Shown here: positions 23,200 through 35,115 of the stretch, in pieces
Numbering within the stretch: position 1 is the first letter of the stretch
How the letters are laid out: every line of letters starts with the position of its first letter
Assembly: GCA_012932295.1 (NCBI GenBank)
Contig: JAAONU010000078.1
Span: forward strand, 1 to 64,000
Origin: Cyclina sinensis
Lineage: Eukaryota; Mollusca; Bivalvia; Venerida; Veneridae
Length of the DNA: 64,000 nt
Direction of reading: 5' to 3'
The notes under the pieces: model-generated
The model's input: only the letters and a program-made list of their open reading frames with translations
Told to the model about the DNA's origin: nothing
Databases searched by the model: none
Made by a program: the position numbers and the translations under genes

Positions 23200-23845
23200 C
23201 TCCACCTGTCTGACGGGGTCATCGTCCCGTGGAGGTGAACATTGATAGCAACACTTGGCTGCTAATCGCCAATTTTGTTGCTAGTAATGGCCAACGGTCC
23301 GACAAGTAAAAACTAACACTTGACATCCAAGGTCAAGGTCACACAGGTCAAAGTCTGGTATCAAATGAAAGATCATAAGGTATCTACATAAGAAGTAAAA
23401 ACACTACAGGTGTATTAAGGAAAACAGTAATGACCAAGGTTAAAGTATTTTAGAAAAAAATTAACCTTGGGTCTGACCTCCAAGGTCAAGGTCATAGGAG
23501 TCAAAGTAGGGTACCAACTGACAGGTCTTTTTTATAAGGTATCTACATGTGAAAAATGAACACTGTATGTCAAGTCATTGCTGAGTTGTAAGCAATTAAA
23601 GTTTTTCTAAAAAGTGGGCTAGGTCAAAGATGTCAAAGTCTGGTATCAAATGAAAGGTGTTGTCATAAGGTATCTACATGTGAAACATAAACACAACAAG
23701 TGTACTAAGAAAAAGTAATGGCCAAGGTTAAGGTTTTTGACTACAGACAGACAAACAGATAGGCAAGATAGGCAAGCAGACAGACAAACAGACAAGACAA
23801 AAACTATATCCCCCGTAATCATAGATATGGGGGGCATAATAAAAA
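23200..23845. repeat. Dispersed repeat with internal 140-150-bp units and CAGACAGA tail
   Basis: Three imperfect units share GGTCAAAGTCTGGTATCAAATGAAAG-like and AAGGTATCTACAT-like phrases (near 23,350, 23,510 and 23,640). A CAGACAGACAAACAGA-rich tail follows (23,740-23,800), then a short inverted repeat pairing ATCCCCC with GGGGGG. From memory, this style resembles repeats common in bivalve genomes; no search was possible. The small Cys/Leu/Ser-rich minus-strand frame is the CAGACAGA tail translated. Confidence 0.5.
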
Positions 23846-24398
23846 TTAGTAATGTCTTACTTTAAACAATATCTTATTCTTGAAAATGTATCAGTTACAT
23901 TACAGGAAGTATGGATGACATAAATATAACGTATACATATGATAAAAATTATTTCTTGATAACTGCAGCAAAAGGATATGGAAACAAGTATTAAATACTT
24001 ATATTGATTCAGTCTCCCAGTCATGTCTTGCACCATTCTTAAGACAGGAACCGTAACTCCCCCATAACAAATAGTTCAAGTAAATTGCATTGGCCTTCCT
24101 GCTTTCACACCCGGGACTTGGGACCCGACGAGGGTGCAGTTACCAGTGGGTGTCCTTGAGTTCAGAGGCTCACACATTATAACATAATCTGAGTGTCCTT
24201 GAGTTCAGAGGCTCGCACATTATAACATGTACACGTAACCTACGTGTACATATACTTTGGCTACACCTGCTGAGTCACTGATTGGCAATTTCACTGACTG
24301 TCTATTTTTCTCACCAAATCTAAAGCTAAATATAATAGGTCGAAAGCACTGTGGACTAACTGCACTATTTACAGTATCTTGAAAAAGTCTCAGAACTG
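23846..24398. other. Intergenic, short direct repeat only
   Basis: Two copies of GTGTCCTTGAGTTCAGAGG plus about 15 further bases lie at about 24,158 and 24,192. Nothing else is recognised. Confidence 0.5.
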
Positions 24399-24820
24399 CT
24401 ATATTATCTCCCGCAAAATAAAGATCTTACTAAGATCATTTACATTATTTTCCTTGATCGTTTTTCTTATTTCACCTCCAGGAATCGCCTTTAAAAACCT
24501 CAGTTTCAGTTCCCTTTTTACATCCTGAAGCCAGATATTGAACTGTGTTTGTAATATTTTATCATCATACAAAATGTTGTTTTGGTAGTCTGGTAATAGA
24601 AAGAGTACATAGTCCCACCCACTATCACAGAATATTGATGTACCAACGCACTTTCTCAGCAATTTTATGTTTTGGTCCGTATACTTTGTCAGATCTTCGT
24701 GCCTTTCTAGCCAAGGATATATATTTTTCACGCGTAATCCAGGTCGAGCGAGGAATAAATGGTGAAAATCATGAAATATAGCCAGATCTTTCCACTCTAT
24801 CGTTACTCCATCCACATCAG

Positions 24821-24903
<83 letters not shown>

Positions 24904-25064
24904 TCTGCTTCTTCTAAACTGATTGTTGTACTTCTTAATCCGATATAATTGTGTCGGCGAAGGAAACTTTCCACGCCATCATATTTTTTCCATTCAAGTT
25001 CAAATGCAAGGTCATTACAAAGTCCCGTCCTCAGAAGATTCTCGTTCTCATCTCCAGTTTCCAT
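24399..25064 (-). CDS. Unrecognised protein, longer member of the FLRR/DVDGV family
   Basis: Minus-strand frame of 221 codons from ATG 25,064, stop TAG at 24,399-24,401. No known domain is recognised. An acidic/Asn-rich start is followed by FLRRHNYIGLRSTT (about residues 34-47) and a Glu-rich stretch. Then comes an (Ile-Tyr)n run encoded by a 68-bp (TA)n microsatellite at 24,834-24,901, and then DVDGVTIEWKDL. The parts on both sides of the run match the fragment at 19,869-20,201, which has only a short non-repetitive linker there; this argues that the flanking frame is real coding sequence and the (IY)n run is a secondary expansion. The C-terminal 120 or so residues (WLERHEDLTKY, CDSGWDYVLFLLPDYQ) mix charged and aromatic residues as in a globular protein. 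An acceptor-like TTTTTTCGTATAG precedes the ATG, so an upstream exon is possible. Function unknown; it may be a decaying copy. Confidence 0.5.
24834..24901. repeat. (TA)34 microsatellite inside an open reading frame
   Basis: Uninterrupted AT dinucleotides that remain in frame with the surrounding coding segment on the minus strand. A change of one or two dinucleotides would shift the frame. Confidence 0.95.
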
Positions 25065-25142
25065 ACCAGACTATACGAAAAAAGCAGTGTCAATAGTTGA
25101 CAAGATATGGCTGTAAATATTTCAGGATATATATATAATTAA

Positions 25143-26065
25143 AGTAAGGTCAGGGTTACGTCGGGGTTAGGTCGATCCCTAGTCCTTTACATTAAGGTTT
25201 TCACAAACATCAAGGTTTTTAAGTTTTCACAAACATTAAGGTTTTCAAGGGGTTTGGAGTTTTAGAGTTAGCTTTAGGGTTAGGTCGAGGTTAGGTCCTC
25301 CAAACACTTTTCAGAGTCAGGGGAAGGTCAGGGTTAGGTCGGAATTAGGTCTCCAAAACACTTTTTAGCGTCAGGGTAAGGTCAGGGTTAGGTCGGGGTT
25401 CGGTTCTCAAACACTTATCAGCGTCAGGGTAAGCTCAGGGTTAGATCGGGGTTAGGTCCCCAAAACACTTTACAGCATCAGAGTAAGGTCAGGGTTAGGT
25501 CTGGGTTAGGTTTTAAAAACACTTTTCAGCATCAGGTTAAGGTCAAGGTTAGGTCCCCAAACCAATTCCCAGCGTCAGGGTAAGGTCAGGGTTAGGTCGC
25601 CAAAACACTTTTCAGCAAGAGGGTAAGGTCAGGGTTAGGTGGGTAAGCTAGGGGTTCGGTCACTTCCTTACTTTAACCTTGGGGTAAGCATGTATAAGGG
25701 GTACAGGGAAAAACTTCAGTAATTTGCTCAATTAAACACTTTTTATCTTGGGGTTAGGTCAGGGTTAGGTCGGGGTTAGGTCCCCAAAACACTTTTCAGC
25801 AAGAGGGTAAGGTCAGGGTTAGGTGGGTTAGCTAGGGGTTTGGTCACTTCCTAACTCTAACCTTGGGGTAATAATGTGTTAGGGGTACAGAGAAAACTTT
25901 AGTGGTTTGCGCAAATAATCACTTTTTATCTTGGGTTTAGGTCAGGGTTAGGTCGGGGTTAGGTCCCCAAAACACTTTTCAGCAAGAGGGTAAGATCAGG
26001 GTTAGGAGGGTTATCTCGGAGTTAGGTCACTTCCTTATCTTAAACTTAGGGTAAGCATGTGTAAA
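25143..26065. repeat. Telomere-variant minisatellite E (about 60-70 bp unit)
   Basis: Repeated phrases GGGTAAGGTCAGGGTTAGGT, CGGGGTTAGGTCC and CCAAAACACTTTTCAGC, spaced about 60-70 bp. Longer units of about 230 bp occur in the right part, with CACTTCCTTACTTTAACC and a segment around AACACTTTTTATCTTGGG. The core GGGTTAGG is telomere-like and lies in the TTAGGG orientation on the + strand, opposite to the tracts at 1-17,690. Confidence 0.85.
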
Positions 26066-26760
26066 GGTTACAGAGTAACCTTCATGGGTTTGGTCAATTA
26101 AACACTTTCCATTAAATCGCTGGGTTAGCAGAGGGTTAGAAAAAGTAAACTTTGTTACTAAAAATAAATTCCTTTGTCTATTTTGGCGGGCTTTTTTTAT
26201 ACATTCTTTTATATAAAGCTACTGCAAACTGCTTGTATATCATGATCTAAACGGCAGTATTATGTGTTCTCACTATAATCTTTCATCATCAGCATCATCA
26301 TCATCATCATCAAGCTTATCAATCATAATCAAATTTATCATTTTCATCAAGACAATATATATATATATATATAATGATAAAATATTATCATGATAAAAAC
26401 GGTAGTATTATGTGTTGTCACTATAATCAATCATCATCATCTTCATCATTATCATCTTAATCATTATTAAAAACTACAACAAACACAAAAATAAATCCAG
26501 CAACTCAAATTGTTCATAAATTAATCACTAAAAATTTGTAAACATATTTACCTTGTAAAAAAATATCCAACTAATTTTCTTATTCCAAAAATAACACTAT
26601 TATGAAATGTAACAGAATTAAAATATAAATTATATACTCAAAATGTTCTCTGCTACACAGTCAAATCTAATATCGTGGAATTCAAACAAAGCACTATAAG
26701 AATGACCACGAGATTTTATTAGCCAATCAGTTCAAATAAAGTCAAAAAAGTCATGTGATA
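26066..26760. other. Low-complexity AT-rich spacer with ATC microsatellites
   Basis: (ATC)n at about 26,284-26,312 and 26,428-26,462, and a short (TA)n at about 26,356-26,372. No gene recognised. Confidence 0.6.
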
Positions 26761-26799
26761 TAATCAGCCAATCAAATTGATGGGCAAGTTGTGCATGGG

Positions 26800-27095
26800 C
26801 AACTACCGTAAAATGGTATATCCCTAAACCCTTAACCCTTGATGACCAGGAACCCTCCCGGGTCGATTTTACCAGTCTGCGACTGTTTCTGACACTCTCG
26901 CAGACATTCAGGAATTTTTGTGCCAATCGAGAAAATGTCATTCTTGATGTTTAGGGACTCTCCGGAGTCCATTCTGCGACCATTTCTGACATTATTGCAG
27001 ACTTTCAGCAATTTTAGTGCCAATTGAGAAAATGTTATTTTATGTTAAGGGACACTCCCGGTTCAATTGCACTGGTCTGCGACTGTTTCAGACAC
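26800..27095. repeat. About 110-bp tandem repeat, 2.5 copies
   Basis: Repeated phrases TCTGCGACTGTTTCTGACA, GCAGACATTCAG and GTGCCAAT-GAGAAAATG at about 26,875, 26,970 and 27,075. The small minus-strand frames here are the repeat translated; their mutual similarity reflects the tandem structure, not a gene. Confidence 0.65.
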
Positions 27096-27750
27096 TCTAA
27101 GCAAAATAGTGGATTTCAAAGTGCCTTAAAAATGCGCGAATTTGATACTTGTACCAGTTTAAATCGTTCTAAACTGTTCATGGATAAACATCGTAAAGTA
27201 TTAAAACCCAGTGGTATGTGAAGAGTGAATAAATTTCTAAATGTTCCGTAAATATCTACGCCTAGGCTACTGTCTGTTCATAAAAGTGCATTTAGATGTT
27301 TAATTTCAGCATGTAACAAAGAAAGAACTACAGATTGTCATGCAACCTCATGCAAAGTTTAACTAAGATCTACCTAGGTAAAATGATGAAACAACAATAA
27401 AATCTGTACAAGTTCTTACAATGTATAAGCAAAGTAATTACATATTGAGTATTTGAATTCTTACGATAAATTGAAAAATACCCTATTTGTACATGTTTGT
27501 ATCTGTCTATTTCTTACCAAGTATGACAGTATATAAATTTAATAAGGGAGATTATTCTGTACAAAAGGTAACACTCAATGCAAAGGTTACTTCCCTTTCA
27601 GTTCAGTAATCACTGCCGCCAGGCATATCACGTAATTACAACAAAATGTTTAACATTTTTTTCATTTTTTTTTTTCTCTCTTAATTTTCTGTTAAATCGA
27701 TGAAATTCCCGTTATAACTAACAAAGTAAGAGACAAAAAAATATTTCCTT
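27096..27750. other. Intergenic, nothing recognised
   Basis: AT-rich sequence without recognised coding, RNA or repeat structure. Confidence 0.5.
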
Positions 27751-27754
27751 TAAG

Positions 27755-30300
27755 AGGGCCATGATGGCCATATATCGCTCACATGAGTACAATATGTACA
27801 ATTGTAGGATTCGAGGTAAGTTCGCATGATATTAAAGTTGAAATCTACATTTGGTCCAAGTTTCATAAGAGAGGAAGTCGGTCAAAAGTACAAGGTAAAT
27901 TTCTGATAAGAAGAGTTTTAAAGACTTTCAATTTTAGACAAATAGGACCAACAGGGCATGGCTAATTTTGACCCTAATTTGAACAATCTTGACAGATGCC
28001 ACACACCACATTTCTAGACTGTGGCATGCAGTTTCAGAGAGGATGAATTTTGCCTCTATAACTCAATGTAAATCAAATGACCCCTCAAGTGGGGTAATTT
28101 GAATATTTTTGAAGAGATTCACTAGATGATACTACATAGCAAATCTTAAAGCTGAGACCCTAGTTGTTTCAGAAAAGATGATTTTCATTTTTTCCCTTAA
28201 ATATCTAAAAAAAAAATCAGATGACCCCTTGAGCAGGGTCAGTTGTAACCCTTAGGAAATTATTTCAGCAATTTTGTAGAGATAAGCTTAAGAAACCAAA
28301 TAAGATCAAGCACTTCTGTTATCTGAGAAGAAAATTTTTAAAGATTTTATATTTTACACATAAAGGACTTCTAGGGCGGAGTAAATGGTAGCTCGAAGGC
28401 AAAATTTGAACACTTTTTGTAGAGGACTGCTAGATACAAAATTTTTCAGGTCTAGGTCTTGTGACAAAAGGTTGTTAAAGCCAATGTAAAATCAAGTGAC
28501 TCCTGGGCAGAGTCATCAATGACCCCAGGGACATAAATTGAACAATCTTGATAAATACCTCTAGATGAGGCACCATGCACAATTTCTCAGATCTAAGTTT
28601 CAGACGAGAAAACTTTCAAAACATTTCCGATATAAGTTTATGAAAAACATGTGATTCCACGGTTGAAGCAAATTTTGACTTCATGTTTTTAATCTGAACA
28701 GTCTTGGTAGAGGTCTACTGGAAAATGTGACACAATAAATATTTTAAACTCCAGGTCATGTGGTGTAAGAGGAGAAAATGTTTCAAGATTTTCCGTTAGA
28801 TGTCTTTATATCACTAAGTGATCCCGGGGTAGGACCATTAATGACTTCAGGAATATAATTTGAACAATCTTGGTAGAAGACCTCTAGATGATGCTCCACC
28901 TAAAATATCCCAGCTGTAGGTCTTGTGGTTTCAGACAGGAAGATTTTCAAAGTTTTTCCTATATATTTCAATGAAAAACATGTGATCCATGGTCAAAGAG
29001 CTAATTTTAACATGATGGACAAATTTTGAACAATCTCCGCACAGGTCTACTACACAATGTGACACACAAAAATATTTAACCACCATGCCATGTGGAATAA
29101 TAGAAGATTTTTTGAAGACTTTCCATTATGTGTCTTTATAAGATAGTGATCCCGTGGCAAAGCAATCCATATCCTTAGAGGTATAATTTGAACAAATTTG
29201 GTAGAGGACCTTTAGATAATCCTCAATTTAAAATATCCCAGCTGTAGGCCTTGTGGCTTCAGACAGGAAGATTTTCAAAGTTTTCCTATATAATTCAATG
29301 CAAAACATGTGATTCCTGGGCTAATTTTGACCTCGGGGACAAAATTTGAATAATGTTCGTACAGGTGTTCTTGACAACGTGACACACAAAATATCTAGAC
29401 TCAAAGCCATGATGTTTAAATGAAGAAGACTTTTATTTAAGCTTTTCATATATATACATACATATATATATATGTCTTTATAAAACTAAGTGACCCAAGG
29501 GGCAAGACCATTAATGACCCCAGGGGTATGATTTGAACAATCTTGGTAGATGATGATGAAGCTCTAGATGATGTTTTATGCAAAATATCTCAGCTCTAGG
29601 CCTTTTGGTTTCAGGCAAGAAGATTTTCATTTTTCCCCCTATATAATTCTACGCAAAATATTTAGTCTATGGGTCGGAACCAAAATTGACCCTTTTGAAA
29701 TACTTGAACCATCTTTGTAGAAGTTTACTCAATGATGCCTTATACCAAATTTTAGAGTTCTTGGTCAAGTGGTTTTAGACAGGAATTCTTTAAAAGATTT
29801 TCCTTTATATGTCTTTACAAAACTAAGTGTATCCCGAAGCAGAGTCATTAATAACCACAGGGATATAATTTAAACAACCTTGGAAGAGGATCTCTAGTTG
29901 ATGCTTCATTTAAAATATCTCAGTTCTAGGCCTTGTAGTTTTTCCTTTATAATTTTATGCAAAATATGTAATCCCTCGGGCGGGTCAAATTTTAACACCA
30001 GGGACATAATCGAACAAACTTGGTAGAGTTTTACTAGAAGATGTCTTACAACAAATTTCAGAGCTCTGGGTCAACTGATTTCAAACAAAAAATAATTTTT
30101 ACAATTTTTCCTATTACTTGCTATAGCAACTAGAGTTCTTGTCTGAACAATTTAGGTAGTGCTTTATGCAAGGAACATCCACGCAAAGGTTAAATCAATT
30201 TAGTCCAACAGTTTTAGAGGAGATGTTGTTTAAAGCAAAATTTGACGACACCCGACGCATGACGACGCCGGACACAGTCCGGTCACAAAAAAGTTCCTAC
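27755..30300. mobile_element. 2.5-kb dispersed element with internal 330-bp repeats (possible non-autonomous Helitron-like)
   Basis: The left edge has a near-palindromic GGCCATGATGGCC (27,757-27,769). The interior consists of imperfect units of about 330 bp, each a dimer of about 165 bp. Marker phrases such as AATTTGAACAATCTTGGTAGA recur near 28,540, 28,855, 29,180, 29,530 and 29,865. The right part has a perfect hairpin CCGGAC-ACA-GTCCGG at 30,268-30,282. Left- and right-end motifs plus a tandem core are reminiscent of bivalve Helitron-type elements with central repeats, but I see neither a CTRR end nor clear insertion boundaries. There is no transposase. The 99-codon frame at 30,166 is the element end translated. 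Confidence 0.45.
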
Positions 30301-33300
30301 ATTGGTACAAGACGAGCTTGGGGGAAAAAAATTGAAATCTCGTTCATATTCATTTTTTTCACTGTGGTGTCACGGGCGCATGTTTTAAAATGGAATTCTA
30401 TGACCATTGCAAGATGTGAACTAATTTCCGTTTCAAGTAATCGCAAAAAATTGATAAATAAATAGTAATATTGTTACAGAAAAAATATTCGAGATGTGCA
30501 GATTTTTTTTGTCTCCAGTTTTCTCACGTCACAAGAAAAAAGAGAATAGATTGACCTTAGATCTTAACAAGAAATATCTTTTAAAAATATGATCGATATA
30601 ATTACAATACAAATCGAATAACAAATAAGCGTATAATTTCCGGGCATTGACAGATATTTAACGCGCGTCGTATTGAATATCCTATTTCAATAACAGTCTA
30701 TATATGATAATAAATTATCTTGAGTTCAATGCTAAAAGTTATAATTTAATATACATTTTTTCCATTTAGAACATTTTTTCATGGTTAAAACGTTTTGATA
30801 TTTATTTAACGGCTTTATTAATGATATAATTATTGCATTATATTTTCAGAGGCAATAAAACTAACAATTACGAATTCTGCCCACAAAGGTTATAACAGAA
30901 ACATTTTCAACCAAAAAAAAAACTTCTTTATACAGTAACGCCGATAAAAGTTCATGAACTTGCTCCATACCATCATTTTAATTTGGACGTGTTTGATTCT
31001 GCATTAGATTTGATAACAAGATAAATATACATTGTACCTTTATTCAGAATATATTATGCATGCTTACATCTCTGTAATTGTTGCTAAGTAACATCAAAAA
31101 TAACAACTTTCTATGGGAAAATATGGCCTTCCTTGCGACCCAAGAAAGCACAGAAAACTCATTAGTCCTGTATATTATAACTTTGCTAAAAGAACGTATT
31201 TGTAATTAATATGTACGCAATATTAAAGATGCCACATCTTTTAACGATAACTTTCTGTAATATTCTAAGTGAAGATAAATCAGTACAGAAAAGTGAAGAC
31301 TCCATTAGACAATAAGCAAAGGTAATACTTCGTTTTTTTAGCGATGGAATGTCGTATTTTTTGCAAGTCTTAGTTTTGGTGTCAGAAAGTTGATAACTTA
31401 GTAAGACATATTGACAGAGAGTAAACCTGATGTGACTATTCAGACATACTCAAATACCAAAGGCTTATGGACAGTTTATAAAACAAACATATTGGAGATT
31501 ATTGGGCTGAAGTAGAAGATAAATATCACATAAATGTGATTCATATAATGTTTGTTTGTTTTGATCTGAAATCATTAATTTCAAATCGCCCTTTGAAGAG
31601 CTAATCCGAAAGGAGATAGTGAAGAGTCAAAATCCCCTTTCCAAACGTAATACATATACTTTCAAAGACTGACTGCGCATGCGTGACTCGCGTATAATTT
31701 TAGCTCTTTATTATCTCAAGTCGGACTGATGGCTTACAATATTACTTCACTTTACAGTTAAGTTTTGTTTAATTTTCAAATATAACAAGAAATACAAGTC
31801 TGTTAACAAATTGTACTGGACTCTTACAAACCTATAGGGAATGAATATCTCAAATGAATGTACTCTTATACTAGTAAAGAAACGAAGAAAACATCACATA
31901 AACGTGATAATTCCCTAACATCCTGAATAATTTGGAGGTTCCGGATGCATTTGTTCTTGAGTTACTGATCGGAAACCATTTTTAAACTGTGAGCTTCTGT
32001 GAGCTTGATCTTTGACCCTGTATGCAGTTTTTATTAAATCCAACCTACCTAACACATGACAAGTGTCTTTTTTCTCATGATCTTTATCCGGAAACTAAGT
32101 GGCCTTCCGACAGACCGACCGACCGACCAGCTGACATCTGCATAACAATTCAGCCCTTCTTCGAAAGGGTCTTTAGACTGATTCTTTGCATGAACAAATG
32201 ACGTCGTCCGAATTAAGGTAAAAAAAAGATCATATTTCAGGATAGTGTTATATGATATCAAATGCTTTTTGAATGGTTATGTGAATATAATAACATTCAT
32301 TATTATACTACAACGTCGTTTTTCTTCGGAAATCTCTTAAGTAAACAAACGCTACATTTTAAGGTTTTGAATTTGATAATTTTTTAAAGTGTAAAAGATA
32401 TATTGAATGTTGTGTAAGTTATTACGTCTTCTGAAATCAATATTGGACTGATATGATATCGACTATTAAATCATTGTTTATACACTCAAACAACTGTTTC
32501 TATGATGATCGCCACATATTTTGATTTTCTTCCATTCATTTTCCGTTACCGTTTATATACATGAGAATCATTTTATTTTTCATAGACTGTTCTAATACCT
32601 ACTAAAGAGTAAAAAACATCTGTTTGTTTCTTGACAAAAAAAAGGGATTATCATGAGGAAATCTGCTTCTTTATTTTCCGTGTTGTTAAATCTTTAATTT
32701 TAAACATAAGAATAAGTTTTTTGTCATATCTTTTTATATTATTTCTTTACTTACTTTTCACCAATTATGCAATTTTACCTGTTTTGTATCTAGCAATGGG
32801 ATGTCTATTAAAATTATTAATACATTAATGATATTAATTTTTATTTTCTTGAATACCGATTATTCTCATAGTTCTAATGAAGTTAACATTACACTGTTTA
32901 AACTAGATATTATTCGGTATACGTTTAATGGAAGGTATGTTGATTTCTATGTTGCTTGCTTTACTGAGATTTGTTCTCTTACTAAACTAGTTGATATTAC
33001 TTTGAATTATTTGTTTTGTTTGCTTTCTATTGTTTATGTTCGTGTGCTTAGTTCAGTTTATACTTTATCTGTATTTTGACCTTCTGTTTTTGATAATCGT
33101 TGCATAATACTTCACTTAAATAATTTTCTGTAAAAACTTATAACTTACAGAAAATTATTTAATTTCCTTGCGTACCGATTGATTGATTGATCATTGCTTA
33201 ATCTTTTGGTCGAAATGATAGCAAGCAGGGTCTATTGTTTAAAGATACATGTATATATCTTGTGGGTTACGTAGAGAATAGTTTTGTTCTTGCTTAAAAT

Positions 33301-33460
33301 GCGTGTTTCTGATGCAAAATAAATCTATCAACATTCAATTACAAAATGATAATAAAGTCAAATATCGTTAACTCTGAATTTCGTCACTTCACATTTGTAG
33401 TTTTGATCACTATTCAAGTTGTGCTAAAGTAGTGACCCCTTACTACATTGTATTAGCAAT
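30301..33460. other. Intergenic, no gene recognised
   Basis: AT-rich sequence. A short inverted repeat with an 18-bp arm (TTAAATAATTTTCTGTAA) lies at 33,116-33,133 and 33,145-33,162. A GACCGACC run lies at about 32,112-32,128. Short frames on either strand show no recognisable protein features. Confidence 0.5.
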
Positions 33461-35115
33461 ATAAAACTGACGTAGATTTTGATTAGCAATATAAAAACTG
33501 ACGTGGGTTTTGATTAGCAATATAAAAACTGACGTGGATTTTGATTAGCAATGTAAAGACTGACGTGGATTTTGATTAGCAATGTAAAGACTGACGTGGA
33601 TTTTGATTAGCAATGTAAAGACTGACGTGGATTTTGATTAGCAATATAAAAAGTGACGTGGATTTTGATTACCAATGTAAAGACTGACGTGGATTTTGAT
33701 TAGCAATGTAAGACTGACGTGGATTTTGATAAGCAATGTAAAGTCTGACGTGGATTTTGATTAGCAATATAAAGACTGACGTGGATTTTGATTAGCAATA
33801 TAAAAACCGACGTGGATTTTGATTAGGATTATAAAAACTGACGTGGATTTTGATTAGCAATGTAAAGACTGACGTGGATTTTGATAAGCAATGTAAAAAC
33901 TGACGTGGATTTTGATTAGCAATGTAAAGACTGACGTGGGTTTTGATTAGCAATAAAAAAACTGACTTCGGTTTTGATTAGCAATGTAAAGACTGATGTG
34001 GATTTTGATTAGCAATGTAAAGACTGGCGTGGATTTTGATTAGCAATGTAAAGACTGATGTGGATTTTGATTAGCAATGTAAAGACTGACGTGGATTTTG
34101 ATTAGCAATGTAAAAACTGACGTGGGTTTTGATTAGCAATATAAAAAGTGACGTGGATTTTGATTAGCAATGTAAAGACTGACGTGGATTTTGATTAGCA
34201 ATGTAAAGACTGACGTGGATTTTGATAAGCAATGTAAAGTCTGACGTGGATTTTGATTAACAATATTACGACTGACGTGGATTTTGACTAGCAATGTAAA
34301 AACTGACGTGGGTTTTGATTAGCAATATAAAAACTGACGTGGATTTTGATTAGCAATGTAAAGACTGACGTGGATTTTGATTAGCAATGTAACGACTGAC
34401 GTGGATTTTGATTAGCAATGTAAAAACTGACGTGGGTTTTGATTAGCAAAATAAAAACTGACGTGGATTTTGATTAGCAATGTAAAGACTGACGTGGATT
34501 TTGATAAGCAATGTAAAAACTGACGTGGATTTTGATTAGCAATGTAAAGTCTGACGTGGGTTTTGATGAGCAATATAAAAACTGACGTGGGTTTTGATAA
34601 GCAATGTAAAGACTGACGTGGATTTTGATTAGCAATGTAAAGACTGACGTGGATTTTGATTAGCAATGTAAAGACTGACGTGGGTTTTGATTAGCAATAT
34701 AAAAACTGACGTGGATTTTGATTAGCAATGTAAAGACTGACGTGGATTTTGATTAGCAATGTAAGACTGACGTGGATTTTGATAAGCAATGTAAAGTCTG
34801 ACGTGGATTTTGATTAGCAATGTAAAGACTGACGTGGATTTTGATTAGCAATATAAACACCGACGTGGATTTTGATTAGGATTATAAAAACTGACGTGGA
34901 TTTTGATTAGCAATGTAAAGTCTGACGTGGATTTTGATAAGCAATGTAAAAACTGACGTGGATTTTGATTAGCAATGTAAAGACTGACGTGGGTTTTGAT
35001 TAGCAATAAAAAAACTGACTTCGGTTTTGATTAGCAATGTAAAGACTGACGTGGATTTTGATTAGCAATGTAAAGACTGACGTGGAATTTGATTAGCAAT
35101 GTAAGGACTGAAAAG
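33455..35115. repeat. 31-bp satellite, about 53 tandem copies
   Basis: Unit of about 31 bp containing GATTAGCAATGTAAAGACTG followed by ACGTGGATTTT. Single-base variants (AGCAATATAAAAA, GGGTTTT, ATAAGC) recur in blocks, indicating higher-order amplification; for example the segment around 33,700-34,000 resembles that around 34,765-35,040. Almost every unit contains TGACGTGG. The repeat translates without stops in some frames only because 31 is not a multiple of 3, giving a 31-residue periodic frame; it is not a gene. Confidence 0.95.

Noticed and set aside
32631..33079. Two overlapping + strand frames rich in Leu/Ile/Phe that mimic membrane segments
   Set aside because: Composition follows from T-rich DNA; no family motif, and they overlap in different frames.
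33455..35115. CRISPR-like array of 31-bp repeats
   Set aside because: Repeats are directly contiguous with no unique spacers, in a eukaryotic chromosome; it is a satellite.
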